A stretch of 8,210 nt of DNA from Treponema sp. (lineage in GTDB: Bacteria > Spirochaetota > Spirochaetia > Treponematales > Breznakiellaceae). The position numbers and the translations under genes are program-made. Position 1 is the first letter of the stretch; every line of letters starts with the position of its first letter. The notes below the pieces were generated by a model, which worked only from the letters and a program-made list of their open reading frames with translations, ran no database searches and had not been told where the DNA came from. Below are positions 1-6,117 of this stretch, one piece after another. The DNA is taken from assembly GCA_031255815.1 (NCBI GenBank), contig JAIRRU010000253.1:1-8210 (forward strand), written 5' to 3'.

Positions 1-1333
1 TGGTAAAGCTGTTAAAATAATCGCTGTTATTTTTTTTGAACGCCACAGTGCCCTGCTTCATGTAATCCGACACGGGACCGAAGCTGTCGTTCAGGTAGGT
101 GATGGTCACATTGAGGAGTTCGCTGCGGGAGACGATCTCGAATATAAGGGCCTTGAGCTTGCTGTTCGCGTAGTGGAAAAGCCGCTTGGTTCTGCAGGGG
201 TCGCTCTCCCCGTCCTCCAGGGGATTCCCGAAAAACACCGCCGTAAGGGTCTGGTTGTGGTGGGTAAAGAGTTCCTCCCCGTAGGTATTAAAGCCGATAA
301 AGCTGTTCCCGCTAAAGACCCGGTTGAATTCGTCGAGTTTCCGCAGTTCCTTGATCTCCAGGTACCTGAGCACGCAGTTAAAGAGGAGGCTCCCCTGGAC
401 ACCGCCGGGTAAAAAGCGCCGCGCCTCCGCCAGGGCGCTTTGGGCGTTGCTTATCACGTCCCCCTGGCGCAGCAGGAATACCTTGGTTCCGGCCTCGATG
501 TAACAGTAAAATTGCAATCCCTTGCCGTCAATGACGGCGTTGGGGCTGCGCACGTACACGCTGTTCCCTATCCTGACCCCCAGGGGATTCTTCGCGTAAA
601 CCCCCGCGTCGAGTTTATCCACCCCGGAAAGGCCCAGGGCCTGGGCGTAGTAAGAAGCGGCGTCCTGGCCGTCGATTTCCCATACCACCCGCTTCATGGT
701 TTCGGCGCGGGTAACGGTAAAGCCCTTGTTGGTGGGCAGGTAATGCACGTAGTGGCTGAAGAAAAAGGGAACCTTCATTTTAAGGATCAGCACCGCCAGG
801 CCGTCCGCGGAAATATTTTCGTCCAGGGCCACCAGGGTTTTGGCAAAGGCAAGCTGATCCGCCGCGGCGCCGCCGACAAAGGGTATATTGAGGGTCTTTT
901 CCTGGGTAAATTCGTTCATGATGATCTCCCCCAGGCAGAGGCCGTCAAAAAAGATGAGCCCCAGGTATTCGCCGGGGCTGAAGGTCTGGCTCCCCGATTT
1001 GCGTTTCAGCTCGGCGATGGCGTTCCGGGCAGTCCGGGCCGGATCGGCCTTGGCCCCGGTCTGGAAGGAGCTTATAACTTCGGCGACCTCGCCGGAGGAC
1101 AGGGACATAACGACGATCCCCGTTTCCAGGGCCTCCCTGGTGGACCAGCCGCCTATCATGGACGCGCCGATACATAGCGCCTGGGGGAAAGCCCTTTTCA
1201 GGGCCCGGTGGGGTTCGTTTTTCTCAAATTCCGGTGAAAAGAAATAGACGATCACCCTGCTGTCATGCTGGCCGATCTCTTCGGCAATACCTTCGATATC
1301 GAATGTTCTTCTCGACGCGACCTTAACCGCCAT
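1..1333 (-). CDS. FIST-domain sensory protein, C-terminal part cut off by the window edge
   Basis: The reading frame is open for 444 codons from an ATG at 1333 to the left edge, so only the N-terminal part is present. Residues about 25-215 look like FIST_N (GASMIGGWSTRE at 56-67, PFVGGAAAD at 151-159). Residues about 220-370 look like FIST_C, ending in the characteristic IGFNTYGEELFTHHNQTL (346-363). FIST domains are known as small-ligand sensing modules, thought to bind amino-acid-like compounds, coupled to signalling outputs such as methyl-accepting or kinase domains. Residues 371-444 continue beyond FIST_C as a mostly helical stretch, which suggests a linker to an output domain outside the window. 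A chemotaxis-transducer output is plausible for a treponeme but is not visible. There is no signal peptide or membrane segment in the visible part, so it is probably cytoplasmic. The start is supported by AAGG (complement of 1343-1346), 9 nt upstream. The family call is firm and the output unknown. Confidence 0.88.
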   Translation of the reverse strand, partial: MAVKVASRRTFDIEGIAEEIGQHDSRVIVYFFSPEFEKNEPHRALKRAFPQALCIGASMIGGWSTREALETGIVVMSLSSGEVAEVISSFQTGAKADPARTARNAIAELKRKSGSQTFSPGEYLGLIFFDGLCLGEIIMNEFTQEKTLNIPFVGGAAADQLAFAKTLVALDENISADGLAVLILKMKVPFFFSHYVHYLPTNKGFTVTRAETMKRVVWEIDGQDAASYYAQALGLSGVDKLDAGVYAKNPLGVRIGNSVYVRSPNAVIDGKGLQFYCYIEAGTKVFLLRQGDVISNAQSALAEARRFLPGGVQGSLLFNCVLRYLEIKELRKLDEFNRVFSGNSFIGFNTYGEELFTHHNQTLTAVFFGNPLEDGESDPCRTKRLFHYANSKLKALIFEIVSRSELLNVTITYLNDSFGPVSDYMKQGTVAFKKNNSDYFNSFT

Positions 1334-1358
1334 GGGGCCCTGCCTTGGTTCAAGAGAG

Positions 1359-1387
1359 ATTTTAGCAACAATTGGCCGCCTTCAAAA
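1359..1387 (-). promoter_or_regulatory. Possible sigma-70-like promoter of the FIST gene
   Basis: On the minus strand a TAAAAT -10 box (complement of 1359-1364) lies 17 bp from a weak TTTTGA -35 box (complement of 1382-1387). It would start transcription near 1352, about 19 nt before the ATG, leaving the AAGG ribosome site in the leader. The -35 match is poor, so this is only a candidate. Confidence 0.3.
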
Positions 1388-1397
1388 ACACGGGCTC

Positions 1398-1430
1398 TGA
1401 AACCGGACTATTGAAACCGGACTGTTGAAC
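1398..1430. repeat. 14-bp tandem direct repeat upstream of the FIST gene
   Basis: Two adjacent 14-bp units, TGAAACCGGACTAT (1398-1411) and TGAAACCGGACTGT (1412-1425), differ at one base and are followed by a partial third copy, TGAAC. They lie just upstream of the candidate -35 box of the FIST gene, where an activator could bind. Read on the minus strand the core is AGTCCGGTTTCA. The repeat is directly visible; a regulatory role is inference. Confidence 0.6.
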
Positions 1431-1531
1431 AAGTCTGTTATTCTCTCATACATTCCGATGCATTGCAATAGGGCAGCAGGGCCGGGATGAACGCCTATGG
1501 CTGAAGGCCCCCCTGTTTTGCCCGCGCCGCC

Positions 1532-1576
1532 CGCGCCTTCGCGGTTTCCATCCCGGCGCGTTTATCCCGGGCCGGG
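1532..1576. other. GC-rich nested inverted repeats downstream of the DUF1848 gene
   Basis: Two 6-bp inverted repeats overlap here: CGCGCC (1532-1537) with GGCGCG (1555-1560), and CCCGGC (1552-1557) with GCCGGG (1571-1576). The second lies 23 bp past the DUF1848 stop codon and could stall or end transcription, but there is no T-tract, so I do not call it an intrinsic terminator. The rest of the 1334-1598 gap shows no convincing gene. Confidence 0.25.
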
Positions 1577-1598
1577 GCTCCCGCGTCCGCCTTCCGGA

Positions 1599-2459
1599 TC
1601 AGCCTGCCAGCAGCGGGGACAGGGGATCGTGGTTTTGCGCGTTTTTTACTACGGCAGCATCGCTGTGGTTCGCGTAGCAGTAACGGCAGCCGTGGGGGCA
1701 GGTATTGTAGGCCCCGATATCCGCACTCGAAACGCAGCCGCAGGCAGGCCGCTGGGATCGGTCTTTTTTTACATCCAGGGGCCGGCCGCTTATCCTTTCG
1801 ATAAGTTTATCGTCTATACATTTTGCCCGGCCTATCCCCCAGGGGGAAAGGTCAATGTCTTCCGCGCAGGCGCTCACGCTTAAACCGTTCTCCCCGGCAA
1901 TCCGGGACAGTTCCCCGGCGATTCCGGCCTTCTCCTCCCGGCTCATCTCCCTGATCTTAAGCCCTTCCGTATTCCGGGCCGTTTTCGCGTAGAAATCAAT
2001 AAAACTAAGGGTTACCCTTTCGGCCCGGCCCTTCAGCGCCCGGGCCGTCTCCCCGAATTTCTCAATATGCCAGGGGAGCGTGTAGCTTTCGTTTATCAGA
2101 ATAGGATCGTAGCGCCAGATAAGGCGGCGGGGCCCCAGTTTTTCCGACAGGGCCTTGAAGGTATCGATAACGCCCTCCTTCCGCGGCAGGCCCGGTTCCA
2201 CATCCTCCCCGTAGGCGTTAAGGGTAAACTGAAAGTAGTAATGGTAATCCTCCAGCTTGCCCAGGGCGGGAAGCATGGGGCCGGGGTTTTTTGTCCAGAA
2301 GACGATGCAGTCGATCCCGCCGGGATCCAGGGCTACCCGGCGTATCTGGAGCGGGTTCACCGGATTGCGTACCAGGGCAAAACCTTCCCGCAGGCGCTCA
2401 AAAAACCATTCCGAGTAGAAGGCCGGTATATCGGTCCGTCTTGACGCGCTGACTATCAC
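1599..2459 (-). CDS. DUF1848 family protein with C-terminal radical-SAM-like cysteine cluster
   Basis: The N-terminus VSASRRTDIPAFYSEWF, the FWTKNP and WRYDPI motifs, and the ending HDPLSPLLAG are hallmarks of DUF1848, a widespread family without an assigned function. Near the C-terminus, CPHGCRYCYAN gives a CX3CX2C motif (C254, C258, C261 in the 286-residue product), the spacing used by radical SAM enzymes for a 4Fe-4S cluster. Here it is at the end rather than the start of the chain. Four more cysteines (C198, C214, C240, C242) could hold a second cluster. No signal peptide or membrane segment is seen. I chose the GTG at 2459 because family members typically begin right at the (M)I-[IV]-SASRRTDIP block. 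A TTG at 2480 would add seven residues, and neither start has a good ribosome site. The gene lies 49 bp after the histidine kinase stop on the same strand with no terminator between, so co-transcription is likely. Length matches the family and the gene looks intact. The reaction is unknown. Confidence 0.88.
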   Translation of the reverse strand: MIVSASRRTDIPAFYSEWFFERLREGFALVRNPVNPLQIRRVALDPGGIDCIVFWTKNPGPMLPALGKLEDYHYYFQFTLNAYGEDVEPGLPRKEGVIDTFKALSEKLGPRRLIWRYDPILINESYTLPWHIEKFGETARALKGRAERVTLSFIDFYAKTARNTEGLKIREMSREEKAGIAGELSRIAGENGLSVSACAEDIDLSPWGIGRAKCIDDKLIERISGRPLDVKKDRSQRPACGCVSSADIGAYNTCPHGCRYCYANHSDAAVVKNAQNHDPLSPLLAG

Positions 2460-2508
2460 CGCTTCATAAAACTTGTTCAAGAACCCGGAGGTTTTTAAAC
2501 AAGCCCCC

Positions 2509-4383
2509 CTACTTTATTTTTTCCGCGAGAACCCGCATAAGAGCGGGAAAGTCAACCGGTTTTGACAGATGGCTGTCCATGCCGGCCTTAATGGCCTCTT
2601 TAACGTCCTCCTTGTAGGCGTTGGCGGAAAGGGCCACAATCGGAACAGTCGCCGCGTCGGGGCGATCCAGTTTCCGTATGCCCCGCGCCGCCTCGTAGCC
2701 GTTCATGTTGGGCATCAGAAGATCCATAAAAATAAAACTGTAGTAGCCTACCGGGGAGGACTTGAATTTCTCCACCGCCTCAAGGCCGTCCGCCGCCTCG
2801 TCAACTTCCGCCCTGGTTTCCGCAAGCAGCTCGTTCAGCACCATGCGGTTAATTTCGATATCTTCCACGGAGAGGATGCGCTTGCCCGAAAGATCGAGAA
2901 CCTCCGTTTCCCCGGTTTTCCGCGGCGGCGCCTTTTCAAAACCAAGGCGGAAACTGAAAACAGATCCCCTGCCGGGCCCGCTCTCCACGCGGATCGGGCC
3001 GCCCCCCATCATGCTTACCAGCCTCTGGCTGATGGCAAGCCCGAGCCCGGTTCCCTGGTGCTTCATGCTGTTGCTGTTCCCCTGCTCAAAGGGGGTAAAA
3101 AGCCTGGCCTGCTGTTCGGCGCTTATGCCGATGCCCGTATCGCTTACCGTAAAGGAAATGTCCGCGCGGGCCTCGCTCTCCGCCTCAACCTTTACCGTAA
3201 AATCGATCTTCCCGTCTTCCCTGGTGAATTTTACGGCGTTGCCCAGAATATTGAGCAGCACCTGCTTGAGCCGCAGCTTGTCCCCGATAAGCGCGAGCTC
3301 CTCAAGCGAAGCGGTATTCGTGCTAAAGAAAAGCCCCGCGGCCTTGCAGCGTTCCCGGATAATATCGGCAACATTGGCCAGCGCGCTGTTTAAAACAAAG
3401 CGATCGTTTTCTATCTTGAAGTTTCCCGATTCAATGTTCGACATATCCAGGATGTCGTTCAGCATCCCCAGCAGGTGATCGGAGGAAGCGGAGATCCGAT
3501 CCAGCGAGGCGGCGGTTTTTTCCTTCGTTTCCGCGTTCTTCGCCGCCCTGGTCATGCCGATTATCGCGTTAAGCGGGGTGCGGATCTCGTGGCTCATGCC
3601 CGCCAGGAAACGGCTCTTGGCGGCGGAAGCGGCCTCGGCGGCCAGGGTTTTTTCTTCCAGTTCCCTGGTGCGCTTCCTCACCGTTTCCTCCAGACTGGCG
3701 TTTATCTCCTCAAGCTCGACGCCTTTTATGAAGTTTGAAACGTAAAGCCGGTAGATAAAGACGGAAATAAGAACGGTAAGGCCGTTGACGATGAAAAAAT
3801 AGGCCCGCATATCGCTTTCGAAGAATTTGGCCCAGGCCGAACGGCCCGCCGCGTCCGTAATGCCCCGGGTGCCCAGCATTACCGCCACGGTATACAAAAA
3901 GGAACCCGCTATGGTAAGGGTGCTCTGCAGGGGCTTTAGTATGGGAATCATGCCGAAGAGCAGTACCAGGATAAGCTGGCCGTTTATCCCCTGGTGGGTA
4001 AGGATGTTGAAGGTGCAGAAAGCCGTTTGGATGATCCCGTACAGGTAGAGGAGGCTGTGCACCAGGAACGAGCGGAGCCCCCGGCTTTTTATCCTGCCCT
4101 GTTTCGCCAGGCTGAGCAGCACCCAGTAAACTATCCCCAAAATCAGGGTGACCAGGGAGAGGACGATATAGAGGGAGAGGGGGAGCCTCATTCCCTCCCC
4201 CATGCCCTGGGGGAAAAAGATGTTGGCCGCCTGCAAGACCAGCTGCAGTACAACGATGTAGATGGCAAAGCCCTGCATACGGACAATGTTCGTCTCAAGG
4301 CGCTCTTCCTCAAAGCGGGCGCGGTATTTGTCCGGAATGCCCTGGATTTTTTTTGCCGGCATTTTTTTTACGCTGTCTCTCAT
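2509..4383 (-). CDS. Membrane hybrid sensor histidine kinase with C-terminal receiver domain
   Basis: The product has 624 residues. About six hydrophobic segments (roughly 39-57, 68-92, 105-126, 134-149, 153-171, 194-215) form a membrane-embedded input region with no large periplasmic domain. A charged, probably coiled-coil linker (220-255) follows. The HisKA domain carries the phospho-acceptor H265 in SHEIRTP. The ATPase domain shows the N box (N382 in GNAVKFT), G1 box DTGIGI (415-420), F box and G2 box GTGLGL (444-449). The receiver domain (about 500-622) has the acidic pair E507/D508, phospho-acceptor D554 in FMDLLMPNMNG, S586 and K608. All catalytic residues are present, so it should autophosphorylate and pass phosphate to D554. 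No Hpt domain is present and no separate response regulator is encoded nearby, so the downstream partner is unknown. The signal is also unknown because the membrane region matches no sensor I recognise. ATG at 4383 has only a weak ribosome site (GCGAGA); an internal ATG at 4362 is an alternative. Confidence 0.95.
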   Translation of the reverse strand: MRDSVKKMPAKKIQGIPDKYRARFEEERLETNIVRMQGFAIYIVVLQLVLQAANIFFPQGMGEGMRLPLSLYIVLSLVTLILGIVYWVLLSLAKQGRIKSRGLRSFLVHSLLYLYGIIQTAFCTFNILTHQGINGQLILVLLFGMIPILKPLQSTLTIAGSFLYTVAVMLGTRGITDAAGRSAWAKFFESDMRAYFFIVNGLTVLISVFIYRLYVSNFIKGVELEEINASLEETVRKRTRELEEKTLAAEAASAAKSRFLAGMSHEIRTPLNAIIGMTRAAKNAETKEKTAASLDRISASSDHLLGMLNDILDMSNIESGNFKIENDRFVLNSALANVADIIRERCKAAGLFFSTNTASLEELALIGDKLRLKQVLLNILGNAVKFTREDGKIDFTVKVEAESEARADISFTVSDTGIGISAEQQARLFTPFEQGNSNSMKHQGTGLGLAISQRLVSMMGGGPIRVESGPGRGSVFSFRLGFEKAPPRKTGETEVLDLSGKRILSVEDIEINRMVLNELLAETRAEVDEAADGLEAVEKFKSSPVGYYSFIFMDLLMPNMNGYEAARGIRKLDRPDAATVPIVALSANAYKEDVKEAIKAGMDSHLSKPVDFPALMRVLAEKIK

Positions 4384-4403
4384 AATTCTCGCTTTTTTGT
4401 TAA

Positions 4404-4433
4404 AATATACAAAATATTAGCACAAAATGTAAA
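4404..4433 (-). promoter_or_regulatory. Candidate sigma-70-like promoter of the histidine kinase gene
   Basis: On the minus strand TTTACA (complement of 4428-4433) is followed after 18 bp by TATATT (complement of 4404-4409), in an AT-rich stretch that stands out from the GC-rich surroundings. Transcription would start near 4397, leaving a leader of about 14 nt. It probably also serves the downstream DUF1848 gene. Confidence 0.5.
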
Positions 4434-4461
4434 AGATAGAAAGCGGAAGCCTCCCGGCGTC

Positions 4462-4490
4462 TTGCGGCCAATGGGCGCAAAGAGTATAGT
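4462..4490 (+). promoter_or_regulatory. Candidate promoter of the first FKBP gene
   Basis: TTGCGG (4462-4467) and TATAGT (4485-4490) are separated by 17 bp. The -10 box ends only 6 nt before the ATG at 4497, so a start about 7 nt downstream would fall on the initiation codon itself and give a leaderless message. This fits the lack of a good Shine-Dalgarno sequence there. The spacing is visible; use of the promoter is inference. Confidence 0.4.
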
Positions 4491-4496
4491 GATTGA

Positions 4497-5195
4497 ATGA
4501 ACAAGAATATGTTTTGGGGCGGTTTTAGCGTATTCCTAGCCGCGGCGCTCAGTCTTCTTTCTTTCGTGTCCTGCAAGGGCGCTTCTTCCGGTGAAAACGA
4601 AGACGCTTCCGCCCGGGACGTCAGTTACGCCCTGGGCATGGAATTCGGCCGGGATCTGCGGCAGGCGGGCTTTGAGATCAACTACGATGAGTTCATGCAA
4701 GGCTTTAAAGATACTTTTGAAGGCCGGAACACCCGTCTAAACAGCGAGGAAGCGGCCATGAAGATCCAATCAGCCTATCTTTCGGCCATGGAGAAACAGT
4801 CCGGGGATTTAAGGCAGGCGGAAATTGATTTTTTAGAGGAGAATTCCCGAAAAGAAGGGATCGTAACCACCGAAAGCGGCCTCCAGTACGAGGTAATTAC
4901 CGAAGGCTCCGGGCCGCGCCCCGGGGCCGCCGATACGGTACGGGTTAACTACGAGGGGACTTTTATCGACGGCCAGATATTCGACAGCTCTTACGAGCGG
5001 GGCGAGCCCGTCGAATTCCCCCTGAACGGGGTTATTCCCGGCTGGAGCGAGGGCCTTCAGTTGATGAGCGAAGGCTCGAATTACCGGCTCTATATCCCCT
5101 CCAGCCTTGCCTACGGCTCTCAGGGCGCTTCCGGGGTTATCCCGCCCTACTCGGCGCTTATCTTTACCGTGGAGCTCATCTCGATTCTCCCTTAA
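4497..5195 (+). CDS. FKBP-type peptidyl-prolyl cis-trans isomerase, probable lipoprotein (Mip/FkpA-like)
   Basis: The enzyme class catalyses cis-trans isomerisation of X-Pro bonds and assists folding of exported proteins. The 232-residue product starts with a short basic N-terminus, a hydrophobic core and LLSFVSC, a relaxed spirochaete-type lipobox. This predicts lipid attachment at C26 and an envelope location. Residues about 41-118 form the helical N-terminal domain typical of Mip/FkpA, used for dimerisation and substrate holding. Residues about 125-232 form the FKBP domain. Its pocket residues are kept: Y152, F162, D163, V179, I180, W183 in GWSEG, Y205 in LAYG, I214 and F223. The next gene is a paralogue in the same orientation. 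The 26 bp at 4866-4891, encoding TTESGLQY, are identical to 5776-5801 in that gene. The ATG at 4497 has no clear ribosome site; an in-frame ATG at 4509 would also keep the signal peptide. The family call is firm and lipidation likely. Confidence 0.93.
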   Translation: MNKNMFWGGFSVFLAAALSLLSFVSCKGASSGENEDASARDVSYALGMEFGRDLRQAGFEINYDEFMQGFKDTFEGRNTRLNSEEAAMKIQSAYLSAMEKQSGDLRQAEIDFLEENSRKEGIVTTESGLQYEVITEGSGPRPGAADTVRVNYEGTFIDGQIFDSSYERGEPVEFPLNGVIPGWSEGLQLMSEGSNYRLYIPSSLAYGSQGASGVIPPYSALIFTVELISILP

Positions 5196-5199
5196 TTCT

Positions 5200-5207
5200 A
5201 AAGGAGG
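5200..5207 (+). promoter_or_regulatory. Orphan Shine-Dalgarno sequence with no start codon after it
   Basis: AAAGGAGG, a near-perfect match to the anti-Shine-Dalgarno end of 16S rRNA, begins 5 nt after the stop codon of the first FKBP gene. No ATG, GTG or TTG follows at a usable distance. It may be the remnant of a former downstream gene start displaced when the 5196-5424 gap was rearranged, or chance. Confidence 0.4.
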
Positions 5208-5256
5208 CTGCCCCCGAAGCCGCAGTTCTGGAACAGCCCCAGATTTAAAAAACGCG

Positions 5257-5311
5257 TTTGCCTACGCAAATGCAGGGCCTGCCCGCAAGGCAAGCGGCTT
5301 CGCGGGCAGGC
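5257..5311. repeat. Palindromic intergenic element (REP-like hairpins) between the FKBP genes
   Basis: A perfect 10-bp inverted repeat, GCCTGCCCGC (5277-5286) and GCGGGCAGGC (5302-5311), encloses a 15-nt spacer that can extend the stem by AAG/CTT with one bulged C. Just before it, TTTGC (5257-5261) pairs with GCAAA (5266-5270) across 4 nt. A further weak stem, TCTGG/CCAGA (5227-5231/5239-5243), lies upstream, and CAAAAT/ATTTTG (5333-5338/5344-5349) lies downstream. There is no T-tract after the main stem, so it is not a standard terminator. It resembles dispersed palindromic repeat units, but only one copy is visible. It could protect the 3' end of the first message or weaken read-through into the second FKBP gene. 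Confidence 0.5.
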
Positions 5312-5367
5312 GCTGGACAGACAAGCTTATTTCAAAATCCGGTATTTTGGAATGATTTAAACAATGG

Positions 5368-5403
5368 AGGCGGTTTCAATCCCGACCGGCTTTTAAACCG
5401 TCT
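5368..5403 (+). promoter_or_regulatory. Inverted repeat in the leader of the second FKBP gene
   Basis: AGGCGGTTT (5368-5376) pairs with AAACCGTCT (5395-5403), nine pairs including one G-U in RNA, across 18 nt. It ends 21 nt before the ATG at 5425 and just before the ribosome site AAAGG (5414-5418). It could be an operator or an RNA hairpin tuning translation. No convincing -35/-10 pair was found in 5196-5424, so this gene may depend on read-through from the first FKBP gene. Confidence 0.35.
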
Positions 5404-5424
5404 GAAAATTAAAAAAGGTTACCC

Positions 5425-6117
5425 ATGAAAAAAAGAACAATTGCTATTTTTTGTTTTGCGATTCTCGCGGTTTCCCTTTACGCAAAGGGAAAAAAAGAAA
5501 GCCCGGCGGAGATCACCGGCACGGCGGACACCAGTTACGCTTTCGGCATGGTGCTGGGCCGGGATCTGAAACAGCTCAGCATGGAATTTAACTATCCGGC
5601 CTTTATCGAAGGGTTCCGCAGCGCCCTTGAAGGCGCCGAACCGCGCTACAGTTTTGACGAGGCCCTTGAAAAGATACGGACCGCCTTTACGGAAGCCGCA
5701 GTCCGGCAGGCCGCGGAAAACAGGGAGCAGGAAGCCCTGTTTTTAAAGGAAAACGGGAAACGGGAGGGGGTCGCGACCACCGAAAGCGGCCTCCAGTACG
5801 AAATCTTGAAAGGCGGAGAGGGGAAAAAACCCGGCCCCCATGCCCTGGTATGGGCGAACTACGAGGGGAAGCTGAGCAACGGCACGGTTTTTGACAGCAC
5901 CTGGGCCCGGGGGGAACCGGCCAGAATCCCCCTGAGCCGGGTGATTCCCGGCTGGTCGGAAGGCATCCAGCTGATGAGCGTGGGGAATACCTACGTGTTT
6001 TTCATTCCTTCCGCCCTAGCCTACGGGGAACAGGGGGCCGGGCAGCTTATCCCCCCCAATTCTCTCCTTATATTCCAGGTGGAGCTTATTGAAATACTGG
6101 ACGAGGGGGAGGGTTAA
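5425..6117 (+). CDS. FKBP-type peptidyl-prolyl cis-trans isomerase, probable soluble periplasmic paralogue
   Basis: The 230-residue product has a basic start (MKKR), a hydrophobic core and a signal peptidase I-like end at SLYA-KG (cleavage after about residue 20). There is no lipobox cysteine, so it is predicted to be soluble in the periplasm, unlike its upstream paralogue. Residues about 36-115 are the helical Mip/FkpA-type N-terminal domain and about 118-226 the FKBP domain. Pocket residues are kept: Y146, F156, D157, V173, I174, W177 in GWSEG, Y200 in LAYG, I209 and F217, so it should be active. Shared blocks with the upstream gene (TTESGLQYE, VIPGWSEG, LAYG) indicate tandem duplication followed by divergence. 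The ATG at 5425 has AAAGG six bases upstream. The last 32 bp overlap the 3' end of the convergent kinase-like gene; the extra DEGEG tail falls in that overlap. Confidence 0.93.
   Translation: MKKRTIAIFCFAILAVSLYAKGKKESPAEITGTADTSYAFGMVLGRDLKQLSMEFNYPAFIEGFRSALEGAEPRYSFDEALEKIRTAFTEAAVRQAAENREQEALFLKENGKREGVATTESGLQYEILKGGEGKKPGPHALVWANYEGKLSNGTVFDSTWARGEPARIPLSRVIPGWSEGIQLMSVGNTYVFFIPSALAYGEQGAGQLIPPNSLLIFQVELIEILDEGEG

Noticed and set aside
440..1177. Plus-strand open frame of 245 codons
   Set aside because: It is antisense to the FIST gene, whose minus-strand frame carries both FIST domains.
2569..3393. Plus-strand open frame of 274 codons
   Set aside because: It is antisense to the catalytic and receiver domains of the histidine kinase, which are unmistakable on the minus strand.
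5277..5311. The 10-bp inverted repeat as an intrinsic terminator
   Set aside because: The stem is strong but is followed by CGCTGGACAG rather than a T-tract on the plus strand, and there is none on the minus strand either.
5314..5342. TGGACA at 5314-5319 as a -35 box for the second FKBP gene
   Set aside because: It matches five of six consensus bases, but no acceptable -10 box lies 16-19 bp downstream.
5107..5355. Plus-strand frame of 82 codons reaching into the gap between the FKBP genes
   Set aside because: It starts out of frame inside the first FKBP gene, has no ribosome site, and its second half merely translates the palindromic element.
5364..5396. Ten-codon frame upstream of the second FKBP gene as a leader peptide
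   Set aside because: It has no ribosome site of its own and no run of codons suggesting attenuation; its bases are better explained by the inverted repeat.
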